Part shown: positions 12,072-24,204 of the stretch, one piece after another
Numbering within the stretch: the first letter of the stretch is position 1
Layout of the letters: every line of letters begins with the position of its first letter
From: Trichaptum fuscoviolaceum
Taxonomy: Eukaryota; Basidiomycota; Agaricomycetes; Hymenochaetales; Trichaptaceae
Assembly: GCA_910574455.1 (NCBI GenBank)
Contig: CAJSYZ010000001.1
Location: forward strand, 4,261,424 to 4,325,423
Direction: 5' to 3'
DNA: 64,000 nucleotides
Made by a program: the position numbers and the translations under genes
Notes under the pieces: generated by a model
The model's database searches: none
Seen by the model: the letters and a program-made list of their open reading frames with translations, nothing else
What the model was told of the DNA's origin: nothing

Positions 12072-13762
12072 CTACTGCTGCTCGTACTCTCTAATATCCC
12101 TTCTCTTCCCCCTTATACCCCAGATGCCCCAGTTCGTCTTCACCATGACCCTCGGGTCGAAATCCGCCACCTCCCACTTCTCGCTCCCAAACGCATTCTC
12201 GCCGGGCGTGACGACCCAATCGAACTCGCCCGCGACGCCGTCGCAGGTCGCGAGCGCGCGGACATCGCGCTCGACGTCCGTCGGGCTGAAGCCGGTCACG
12301 AACACCGCGCACTTGGTCTGCAGGAGCAGCGGGAGCGTGCCACCCCACGTGTCCGGGTCCGCGACCTGGAGGAGCGGCTCGCCCGCTGCGGTGAGCGCGC
12401 CGGACGCGGAGGGGAAGCCGAGGCCCGGGGAGAAGAGGAAGAAGACGTCGGTGTACGGGTCGAGCGAGTCGGCGAGCGCGGGGTGCACGGACGCGTAGGG
12501 CGCCTGGATGCCCGTGAGCGCGAATTGGGGCGTGTAGGGCACGGTGTAGGAGGGCGCGCCGTAGACGTCGATCGAGGACCGTGTGCGCTTTTGGAGTGGG
12601 ATGGGCGCGGGCGTCGGCGGTTGGTAGACGTTCGGGACGTAGCTCTGCTTGGGCGCGTCGGCGGGCGACGAGGCAGGCGCTGCTGGAGTCGCACTCGTCG
12701 GCGAAGCCTGCTCAGGTTTCGTTTCTTCGGCCGTGGATGGCGCCGTACCAGCATCCGCACTCGCCCGCTCGCCCCTCTTCAACTCCGCAAGCTCCGGCAA
12801 CGACACCTGGGGGCCGACGAAATGGACATGGAGGCTCACGCTCGGGAACAGCAGGCTGAGCTGCTCCCACACGGCCGGGGGCAGGCTGCTCTCCGCGCGC
12901 GCGCCGAGCACGAAGATGCGGAACACGGGCTTGCCGACGCCCGCCTCCTCGGTGTCGGGCGCGCCGGGCGGGACGTGCAGCGTCGCGCGCAGCGCGGCGA
13001 GCGAGCGGATGCCCGCGGGCGTCACGCGCTGGTTCGCGAGCGTCAGGCCCGAGTTCTGGTGCAGCACGGACGCGATGGTCATCGGGTACGTGAGCAGCTT
13101 CGAGGCGTGCCGCCGCATGCGCTCCGTGTCCATCGACGGGAAGCCGCGCGTGTACCAGAAGACGTCCCAGTTGGCGAACGAGACGGTGTCGTCGTAGTCA
13201 ATAGGCCCTGCGTCGCAGCAATAGTTTAGTTGGTTGGTAGGATAGTATACTCATTTTTGCACAACATACCAGGCAGCTCGAACTCCCTCATCCTGCGTCC
13301 GCTTCGCAGATCATGTTCATCCTCATTCGCCTCTCGCAGTCGTCCACAGTACCTCTGGTGCTCCTTGTCCGCCGCCCAGTGCTCCTCAGAGCAGTGCGTC
13401 GGCCATCCACAGTCGGGGCACTCAAACGCGACGTGCTTGCGCTCGACGACATGCGGGTGTCCCTGCGCATGGCTCGCCGCGCACACGGGGCAGGGCGCGA
13501 GCTTCTTGATCGCCTCCGCCCGCTGCCGGAGCGCAGGGAACGGCGACTTCGAGAACGGGTGGAAGAGGTCGTCTTGCTCGAGCACGGGCTTTTTCGCCTT
13601 AGCGTCGGTGGTTTTGGGAGATTTTTTGAAGAGGGAGAGGAAGGACCGTGTTTGTGTTCTCGATACGTTGCATCTTGAATAAAGATGACGAGGAAGAGTT
13701 GAAGAGCACTGAGCTCGCAGGAATGCACGAGCGCTGGACGTCGCGGTACGAGCAAGTGCCAT
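12072..13762 (-). CDS. MSS51: Mitochondrial MSS51-type protein with MYND-like zinc finger
   Basis: In yeast MSS51 activates translation of COX1 mRNA and couples it to assembly of cytochrome c oxidase at the inner membrane. Two exons on the minus strand (13762-13270, 13207-12072; 62-nt intron) give 542 residues. The N-terminus is Arg/Ser/Ala-rich without acids, as in a mitochondrial presequence. A MYND-like cluster has Cys 91, 94, 115, 118, 124, 139 and His 128, 135. Two of these cysteines sit in Cys-Pro pairs (C91-P, C115-P), the CPX motifs known to bind heme in yeast Mss51. After the splice the family signature follows: FELPGPIDYDDTVSFANWDV, FWYTRGFPSMDTERMRRHAS, KLLTYPMTI. A Pro/Ala/Ser-rich insert splits the C-terminal domain, which ends in WEVADFDPRVMVKTNWG. 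Start chosen at the first Met giving a presequence. Confidence 0.9.
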
Positions 13763-13865
13763 GAAAGTTTCTGTACGTGCGAACCGCGTCTGTCTTAGAA
13801 CAATTCTGAAGCACTTCAATCTACTAACAGACTTCTTGAAATCAATGCTATGTACTTGTAATTCC

Positions 13866-14904
13866 TCAAACAACCATCCTCATCTTCAACTTATCCTCGC
13901 GCACAATCTCCTCGCGCTTCGCCTCGAGCTCGGGCATGTCCCACGTACAGCTCACATAGCGCCCCGCCAGCCACGCCCTGCGCTCCTTGCACAGCCAGAC
14001 GAGCGTGTCCGCCGCGAGCGCGGGCGTGTCGATGAGCGCGGCGTGTCTGTCCTCCGACATCGTGAACGCCAGCTCGGTGGGCACGGACCCGGGGTGCACT
14101 GCGATGGGGATGAGCCCAGGCCCGGGTCCCTGCGCGCCGTACTCGACGTCGAGGAACTCTGTGAGCCGCAGTAGCGCGAACTTGCTCGTCTGGGCGGTGA
14201 GGAATCACAATCAGCCGCGACGTCTGTATGGCGTGCTGGGGGGAAGGGGAGGGGGCGCACGAACCTGATAGCCAGAATACCCAGGGAAGAGCAGATGCGC
14301 GCCTCTCGACGACACGTTCACCACGATCCTCTCGCCGCCCCCGCCCGCCAGCATCAGCGGCAAGCACGCCTGCGTCACGAGGAAAGTCCCGCGCACATTC
14401 ACCTCCCACGTCTTCCACCACTGCCCCGCATCCACCTCCGCCGCCGGCTTCGCCTCCTCCATGTACCCCGCGTTGTTGATCAGCACATCCAGCCTGCCGA
14501 ACGCGTCCTCCACTGCCCGTGCAGCGGCGCGGACCGACGCTTCGTCCGTCACGTCCAGCGCGAGCCTCAGCACCTGAGGCGCTGACGCGCCCTTGCGTGC
14601 GGCGGCGGCTTCGCGGATAGCGCCCTCGACGTCCTCCAACGCGCCTCCTGAGCGTGCGCCGATCGCGACACCCGACGCGCCAGCCCGTGCAAACGCGATG
14701 GCCGTGGCGGCGCCGATGCCCCTGCTCGCGCCCGTGACGAGGACGAACTTGCCTATGAGGTCCCACTGCGTGGGGTCGACCGCCGGGTAGGTGTCGTGGT
14801 GCGCGGTGGGTGTGAAGAACTTGCCTGACGATACACTGTGAACGACGCCTCTTGCACGGTCATCGAGCGCTGTACGAACCTGTGCGGTCAATAGGCTCGG
14901 CCAT
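13866..14904 (-). CDS. Short-chain dehydrogenase/reductase
   Basis: NAD(P)-dependent oxidoreductase of the classical SDR family; substrate unknown. Exons 14904-14880, 14824-14265 and 14189-13866 encode 302 residues. The first exon holds only eight codons plus one base (MAEPIDRT) and joins to GKFFTPTAHHDTYPAVDP, a start seen in basidiomycete members. Motifs: TGASRGIG cofactor loop, NNAG, the catalytic serine in VVNVSSRGA, and YQTSK, the catalytic Tyr-x3-Lys, formed across the second splice junction. An alternative unspliced start (Met at 14891) reads through the first intron and gives residues unlike the family. It lies 103 bp from the MSS51 start on the same strand and could share transcription signals, but nothing points to a joint pathway. 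Confidence 0.9.
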
Positions 14905-16692
14905 CGTTATCTGCTGAAATCAAGGAAGTGTATGCGCGCAGCAGACCAGGTCATCATACTGCTTTCTCCCAGGACGTGCTACTTCGTGCGAGAGCCCGAA
15001 AATAGCACTCTTGATATGCAGTGTCTACAGTGCTCGGCGGCAACATGGACTGTTCAGCACGGGCAGGCAAGGATACGGTGATACGAGGATATATGGCTGG
15101 CGGTAAGGCCCGAGACGATCCCCCTCCGTCGATCCTCTGAGCGCTGGAAGACCGGGCACCAACACAGTCGAAGATTACAACACTCGTGAGTTTTGTGGCC
15201 CATGATGGTCAGCACGGGCACGGTACCCATCACGCCCAGAATGCTAGTGCCAACGAATGCGCAACAGCCCCCCCTCAGCTCTACTAGCGAACAACGGCGA
15301 GCACCGTGACCTATCACTCAGGCTTAGCCTTTTGCCCATCAACCTCTCCTTGTCAGCACAAACTAGGCTCTTCACTATGAATTCACATCTCTACTACACA
15401 GTATGCTACTGGACATCCGACCGATCTCGAACGTCTGTACTAATGAGAGAACACAACCTACCTGCGAGACCTTGAGACTCAACGAATTTGCTCTCCGTAA
15501 CTCAGATACTTCTTTATCAATCGCTACAAGCACCGCGTCTCGGTTTTTGTAAACATGTACATAGTATGGAACATCTTGACTAATCAACATAAGTACAAAT
15601 CAGCATCTTGCCTTAGCTTGCCTAACTGCGTATGTATCTCCCTGGATCACAAAGTAAATCAATCTCATGATGCCCCATCTCCATTTTCTCTTCCGTCAGC
15701 GCCAAATCACCCATAGCCCTGACGTATATCATAAGAAAAGTAATAAATCGAACCTCCTTCTAGTGAACCGAAATAGATCCATCCATCAATCAAATGACGC
15801 TGATTCTCGATAGCTCCAAGCGCACACGATTCACCCACCCATGTTTTTCACGCACGTTTCAAGTTCGGTGTTACACACAATTTGTTTGTATATCGTATTT
15901 CTAACAACACGAACCAAAATGCAAGGCAGCCCCACATCACGGATCGAAGTAGACTAGCTACCCACACCTCCATGGGTCCCAACAAAGCGTGCAAACATAA
16001 AAAGGAATAAACAGAGAAAAAAGAGCACTGACACAGCAGTATAGGGGGAATATATGCAACCGCACCCATCTCGTGCACGCACGAAGACAGGAGTGGAGAA
16101 TAGCAGGTACAGGGTAAAATTGCAGCGGGGGAGTCGACTTTGGTTATTTGTTATTGTTGGTGTAGAGCGGAGGGCTGGAAAAGAACGAGAGCCGGTGTAT
16201 GTTCTCTGGTGAAGGCATGCGCGATTGTTATTTGGTAGGAGGTGCTCGCTACGCCAGCCCGTGGTCGTCGTGAAATCTCGTAACAAAGACAAGCCCGCCT
16301 TTCGAATGTAGGAGAAGCGTTGGTCGGATCGGTTGTCGATAAATGTATCTCTCGTTCGTTTCGTTCGTATCAGTCGGTCGTAAAGAAGCGCAGAACCTGC
16401 TTCGTATGGACCCTATCCCTCCAGGATACTCCATGCTCCAATTTCGGTTTCCCTCAAACTCTTCCTAGAGCCGGGAAGATGTTTAGGAGAAAAGTGGAAA
16501 ATTGGAGCGATCGAAGAAGAACCCCGCTGACAAAAGGAAAAGGATATCAATCCGCCGGATGTCTTGCACCGGGATGAGAAAGGTATAAAGCAGATCAGCC
16601 AGGATATAAGGATAAGAAACGCAGGACCCAAGAGGGAAAAAAAAGGAAGAAAGAAAGAATCAAGCACAAAAATCAAGGAAGAGGTCCTGCAT
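14905..16692. other. Intergenic 1.8 kb, no gene seen
   Basis: Between the dehydrogenase start and the stop of the expansin-like gene. Small frames on both strands lack family-like sequence and splice support. The right third (about 16400-16692) is A/G-rich and probably the 3' UTR of the expansin-like gene. Confidence 0.5.
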
Positions 16693-17806
16693 TTAGAGGA
16701 ACTGCCACTTGATGGGGACAATGCCGGTAGACTCGTCCGCGATCTGGGTGAACGCACCCGTGGAGAGATCCATGCAGTTCGAGTTCTCGCATGTCGGGCA
16801 AGCATCGGCAATGGTGACGGTCACGCTCTTGCCGTTGTCCGTGTTGATGATCTGTGCCTTCTTGCCGCAGAGCGAGGAGACCTCGCCGGTGTTGCCGTAG
16901 CGGCGCGAGTCGATGGCGGCGATGAAGTCCGAGTCGCGGTGCACGGTTCCGCACGCACCGGCGACGCCGTTCTGCGTGAAGAAGGTCGCGAAGCCGCCGG
17001 TGACGAAGCTGCCGCTGCCGCTCGATGCAGTGGCAGAGGCCTTGGCGGATGAGCTGGTGTGCGTCGTGCTGTGGGTTGTGCTGTGTGTGGAGGTAGTGTG
17101 CACTGAGGAGGAGGACGTGGTGGTGTGCGAGGACGTGGTGTGCGTCGTCTCAGGCGCGGCGGTAGTAGATGCAGCCGCATGCGTAGAGGATGCGACGTGG
17201 GTGGTAGAGACGGCGACAGCGGCCGTAGAGTCGTCGTCATCGTCGTCGCACTCCTCACAGTCCTCGCAGTCGTCGTCGTCGTCGTCTCCAGAGGCGGTGG
17301 CGGAGGCAACAGCTGCGGTCGAGGTCACCGTGGTCGTCGTCGCATCATCATCGCAGTCAGCATCGTCATCAGCAGGCGTGGTGACCGTCGAGGTCGGCTC
17401 CGCAATGACCGCAGACGAGGAAGCAGCTGCGGACGGCGTGCAGTTGGCGGGGCGGTCGCTGAGGCTTTGGTCTTTCTGTTGCGATGAAATTCGGATTTAT
17501 AAATTACAATTTCATAACGGAGAATTGACACGTACGAGGAGCGGGTGGCAGCACTCGTCGAAGAACGCCTTGCCGTGCTGGAACTGGCAGCCGAGGGCGA
17601 GGTAGCGGGTGTGGTAGACGGTGTAGTTCTGTGTATTTTCCGCTTGCTCGTCAGTGCTGCTCTGGGCTGTACCTGAGACTGCTGCTCACCTCAAGACCGG
17701 CGGTCCACCAACCCTTGGGCGGGTCTCTGCGGGGGACAAGGGCGCCCGAGACGGTGGCCGAGAGGAAGAAGAGGGCGAACAGGGTGGTGAGGGTGAGCTT
17801 GAACAT
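16693..17806 (-). CDS. Secreted expansin-like protein with RlpA/DPBB domain
   Basis: Three exons (17806-17690, 17628-17536, 17475-16693; introns 61 and 60 nt) encode 330 residues. The start MFKLTLTTLFALFFLSATVSG is a clear signal peptide. A short Cys-containing domain follows (WWTAGLE/NYTVYHTRYLALGC, FFDECCHPLL), then a long Thr/Ser/His-rich linker with two acidic clusters, and finally a double-psi beta-barrel domain: GFATFFTQNGVAGACG, SSLCGKK, and VTIADACPTC, ending STGIVPIKWQFL. DPBB proteins of this type (expansin-like, loosenin-like, cerato-ulmin unrelated) loosen or bind plant or fungal cell-wall polysaccharides without clear hydrolysis; that role is inferred. The acidic clusters carry cysteines between aspartate runs and are encoded by GTC/GAC triplet repeats (about 17222-17285), so their length may vary between strains. 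Confidence 0.87.
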
Positions 17807-18617
17807 GGCGCTGAATCAATACAAGTGTCTCTGTATCAAGTGCTGTGAGGGAGTCTTGTAGGGACTGCGGGGGACGTTGAGTCTAAGTGAGCGACTATTT
17901 GAAGAGAAAGTGGGATTTGAAAAAAAATTGCACTACGGAAAAATAACGAATGTGTTAGGACGACGGTTGAGACGACGTTGGAGGAGACAAACCTTGACAG
18001 CACAAGCACGGGAAGAGGAAGAGGCCAAGAGGGTTGAGAATTTCCAGGGCATACACTGTCCATATATACCGGATCCGCGCGCACAGCCTCATCTATACCC
18101 AAACACAGCAAATTTGTCCCTATCCGTCGTCAACATCATTCGGCACGTCTCTCCCGTCTATTATCCCTCCCTTTCCCACCTCTTCTGCCGTCCGCATTGA
18201 CTTTCTCGTCTTTTTTTGCAAGTATTCAGTGCATGTGGGGATGAACAACTCTTGCGTCGAGAAATGCCATGGGCACAGTACTAGGGTATCAAGAAAAAAA
18301 AAGTTGACAGGAAATGATTTTTCCGCGCGCAACCCTCAAATCCGATGGGCGCGATCAGCACCGGCGACGGTCAGCGTGGGGCGCTCATATCCGACCGTGG
18401 GTGCCTGTCCCGATATCTTTAGCCATGCGCAACCACCCGAGCGGAGTATCGTCGGAGTCTCAACAAAACGAAGCCGAGCCGGCACGCCGCTGTCGGAGCC
18501 CGAGGAATCAACAGAAGACGACAAGCGTCCACACCGCACAGAACTGGCTGCAGTGCTGCGCGTCCAAACAGCGCACCGCTCACCTTACGACCACGACACG
18601 TTGCTACGCTTTCAAAC
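17807..18617. other. Divergent promoter region, expansin-like gene and SCAMP
   Basis: 811 bp between two divergently transcribed genes. TATATA at 18062-18067, about 255 bp from the expansin-like start, and a T-rich tract near 18210 may be promoter parts. No coding sequence recognised. Confidence 0.55.
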
Positions 18618-20014
18618 ATGAGTGAGTCCATCAAAGCACACATATACGCTTGCGCAGGGCGGGAAGGAAAAGAAAGAGCGTACTGACGAAGTCGGTGCTG
18701 CAGGTTCAGGACCACCGTTCGAGAATCCGTTTGCGTCCACGCACTCGCTCGATGAGAACCCTTTTGATGACCCGACGCCGACAACGAACACCTTCGGCCA
18801 GTCCCAGGCGACGCTCGACCGTGCCGCAGAACTCGATAGACGGGAGCGCGAACTTGCTGCACGGGAGCAGCAGGTTAGGGAGCAACAGGAGAGGATCAGC
18901 CGGCATGGAAAGAACAACTGGCCGCCTTGTACGCTCTCTGCTTTCGAGTCTCTCTTACTTTCACTACAACTTACATTCATGCTCGCGCAGTCTACCCTTT
19001 GATCTTCCACTCCATACAAGACGAGATTCCGCAGGACTCACAACCCCTCATCACAAGGCTGTACCAGCTATGGCTCGTCCTGCTGTTGACCCTCATCATA
19101 AACATGGTTGCCTGCATCCTCTTCGTCTTAGCAGGCGCAAGCGACGCTGCGAAGGATCTGGGAACCAGCATCGTGTACGTGGCGCTCTTTCTTCGTATCA
19201 GCGCGAGCGCTCATTGCCACGCAGTTACATCCCGTTCATTGGTATCCTTTCGTTTCTGCTATGGTATAGGTAAGAGTACCTACCGACTTCTCAGTATGCG
19301 TGGAGGTCCTAATGTCATGACGCAAAGACCGATATACAATGGCTACATGAAGGTAACGTACTAATCTCCGGTTCACGTTCCTCCGCCTAACAACTTTTTG
19401 CAGGAACAATCCCTTTACTACTGTAGGCGCTGTCTTTTTCGCTACCGACTAGCCCGACGCTAATCGCTCCATCAAAAGATATTTATTTCTTCTTCGGGGG
19501 ATGGCATCTGCTATTCTCGATCTACATGTACGTCTTTACTCACCATTGCAAATGTCCACGCCGCTCCTCGTCTCTGACCTATCCCTTCGCCCAGGATCCT
19601 CGGCATCCCAAGGTAAGCAATCGCCTGCGAAGCGAGTCGGTCGAGATGCAAATAACTGACGCATGTCGAGCAGCACGGGCGCAGCAGGCTTCATTCAGTC
19701 GATCTCAATGTTCGCCCAAGGGCACATTGTCGCAGGCGTATTCGGTATTATCGCCACTGCGGGCTGGACCATCCAAGGCCTGGGCAACTTATGGTACTAT
19801 CGCCAGGTGCGCTTTCTTGGCTTTGACAGACTGTCTATTATTGATCGCCTCCGTGTTTCTTCCAGATTTGGAACCACCATAACGCCGCTGGGCACTCGTT
19901 CAACAAGGTATGCCGCCCAAGATCTTTTCTTCGATTATTATTGTTAATGCTTGCGCTTAGGCCAAGTCGGAGCTGGCGACGCACGGCGCAAAAGCGTACC
20001 TCACGCGGGGATAA
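18618..20014 (+). CDS. SCAMP-family secretory carrier membrane protein
   Basis: SCAMPs are four-span membrane proteins of post-Golgi and endosomal carriers. Eleven exons join in frame to 265 residues: 18618-18621, 18704-18928, 18991-19174, 19225-19269, 19328-19352, 19404-19422, 19479-19527, 19595-19612, 19674-19806, 19866-19907 and 19961-20014. The first coding exon is only four bases (ATG A). The cytosolic N-terminus has two NPF motifs (ENPFAS, DENPFDD), binding sites for EH-domain endocytic adaptors, then a coiled coil (RRERELAAREQQV). The core NNWPPFYPLIFHSIQDEIP and four hydrophobic spans (LWLVLLLTLIINMVACILFV, IPFIGILSFLLWY, YIYFFFGGWHLLFSIYMI, HIVAGVFGIIATAGWTI) with the linkers WYRPIYNGYMK and STGAAGFIQ are diagnostic. 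Exons 4 to 8 are all very short, so transcript support matters most there. Confidence 0.9.
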
Positions 20015-20876
20015 AGATAAATGGGAGAGAATTTGATGTTTGACGCTAATTACGATTTCCTGGTTGAGATTATTCGATTCGCCTCGTACTACTGTACTCA
20101 ATCTGCTTTGTTATATCGCTCTATCTTATGTTATTCTTTGTTGGCCCATACTGTATACGCAAGGTGAAAAAAAGGCATTGGTATATTTATTCGTAACGCT
20201 TGAAGAACAATAGAAGGTGAAAAGACACAATTAAGGTTTTGTTCGTCGCGCGTGTGCCTGGCGTGGCTCGTGGTAAGCGTTGACCACAAATAGACGGCGG
20301 AGCTTGAAAGCAGAGTTATCAGTACATGTAAAAGGGTGTTGTGTTTCTTCGTTTCAACAACCATCATCTCTTCTAAGGTAAGTTGTGTGTCGAATTACCC
20401 CCTTCCCAGCGCTCTCGCAGCGCGTACCCCGTAAACTTTCTTTCCATTGTCTAATTTGAGCGAGAAAGAACGAGTGTTGATCGATTGACTTTGACAGAAA
20501 AAAAAGCCAACTTTTTATCTCCAGAAAAACCCCATAAAAACATCAAAAAAGTTCAAGTTGTAGCGCCTTGTTGTCTCCTGTGTGAGTGTGCCGTATTTTC
20601 CATTCCTGTCTGCATTCGCAACTCTCTGCCTTTGACGAAGCGCGCTGACCAGGATCTTGTTTCGTTTTTGGCTCCGTGTGCAGTCGCAGAAAAGTCACAA
20701 AGCAGTAACGACCACCCTACCGCAGAAAAAATCATACATACACCTCCCATTACCCTTTAAAAAAAACCTAAATTCTCCACATCTCCTTTCTTCTGACGAA
20801 GAAAGTAAAAAACGAGAAAAGGACAGACAGACCCGAGCGTATCGAAGTCGACCTCCCTACATAATCTCACTTAACG
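20015..20876. other. Intergenic, SCAMP 3' end and PAB1 promoter/leader
   Basis: 862 bp between co-directional genes. The left part is the likely 3' UTR of SCAMP. The right part holds the A-rich leader of the poly(A)-binding protein gene (listed separately). No gene seen. Confidence 0.6.
20498..20819 (+). promoter_or_regulatory. Repeated oligo(A) tracts upstream of PAB1
   Basis: Oligo(A) runs of five to eight occur at 20498-20505, 20525-20529, 20536-20540, 20545-20550, 20726-20731, 20759-20766 and 20807-20812, all on the coding strand and within 380 bp of the PAB1 start. In animals PABP represses its own mRNA by binding an A-rich stretch in the 5' UTR. The same logic here is inference; it depends on these tracts lying within the transcript. 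Confidence 0.4.
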
Positions 20877-23257
<2,381 letters not shown>

Positions 23258-24204
23258 ACGTTTCCTCCTTTGCTTTCCCACCCGTTTTTCCACTCACCCG
23301 CCCCATGTCCCTTGTTCACCTCTTTGATGATTTGATGTCGCGTTGCGATGTGCCGCTGACGCTGACGATGACGAGATGATGACCCGTTTGTTCTCTTATG
23401 CCTTCTTACCCCTATTGCTACTGCTGTCCTGTGTTGTTGACACGCCTTTCCGTCTCTTCTTCACTGCCTATGCTCATGCGCGCGGTGCCCCGACTTATGG
23501 CTCCTCCCCTCCCCTTATCCTTCACCCCCCAAGCGGTTCTGCTAAACAGTATGATTGTATGCATGTAGTGGTGGTTTTTACTTGTTTCTGTGCTCTGTGA
23601 CACGCGACAGGAACATAATATAAGGCGTTCAACTTGATTTTCTGTGTGTGTGTGTGTGCGATGGATGATATAGAAAACATTTGGAAGGTTTGGGTGTATC
23701 ACACGCGACTCGTGTCTTTGAGATTTATTTATTTATTTTGGGTGTCATTGGTTTTTAACTCGATCTAAGGGCGCGGGCATTACAAACAACAAGAAGGACG
23801 GGATGTATACGGAACAACGATGGGGTACAGGTAGCTATGAACAAGGGACAGCGAGGGCAGCGAAGTACAGACTAACAGCTACGACAGGATTCGAGGTGGG
23901 TAGATAGCATCGTGACAGCTTTCGGACGATGAATTGTACGTACGACGACGACAAAGGAACAGGTGCGTGTAAACAGGGGGAAAGCAGAAAACGCGTGCGG
24001 GAGGGAGGGAGGGACGAGCAACACACACAACAAGAAAAAAATATACAGCGAAGTACAGACAGCAAGAAAGTACTGGAAAATACGACACAAGGAAAAGGGA
24101 AAGCGGAGGAGCGGGAATTGTATGTTTTAAGACTGACGTTCGAAAACAAAAGCGAGAAAAAAAAAGAAAGACAGAATGATATCGAGAAACCAGACAGAGG
24201 CTGA
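23258..24204. other. Convergent 3' region of PAB1 and the methyltransferase
   Basis: 947 bp between two converging genes. It contains a TG dinucleotide tract (about 23640-23659), TTTATTTATTTATTTT near 23725 and purine-rich stretches on the right. These are probably the two 3' UTRs. The TTTATTTA element resembles AU-rich mRNA stability elements. No gene seen. Confidence 0.55.

Noticed and set aside
12483..13229. Open frame of 248 codons on the plus strand, antisense to MSS51
   Set aside because: Arg/Gly-rich sequence typical of antisense reading of GC-rich codons; MSS51 on the other strand is well supported.
16913..17605. Open frame of 230 codons (Val/Ser/Glu-rich) on the plus strand
   Set aside because: Antisense to the Thr/Ser-rich linker of the expansin-like gene; low complexity mirrors the linker.
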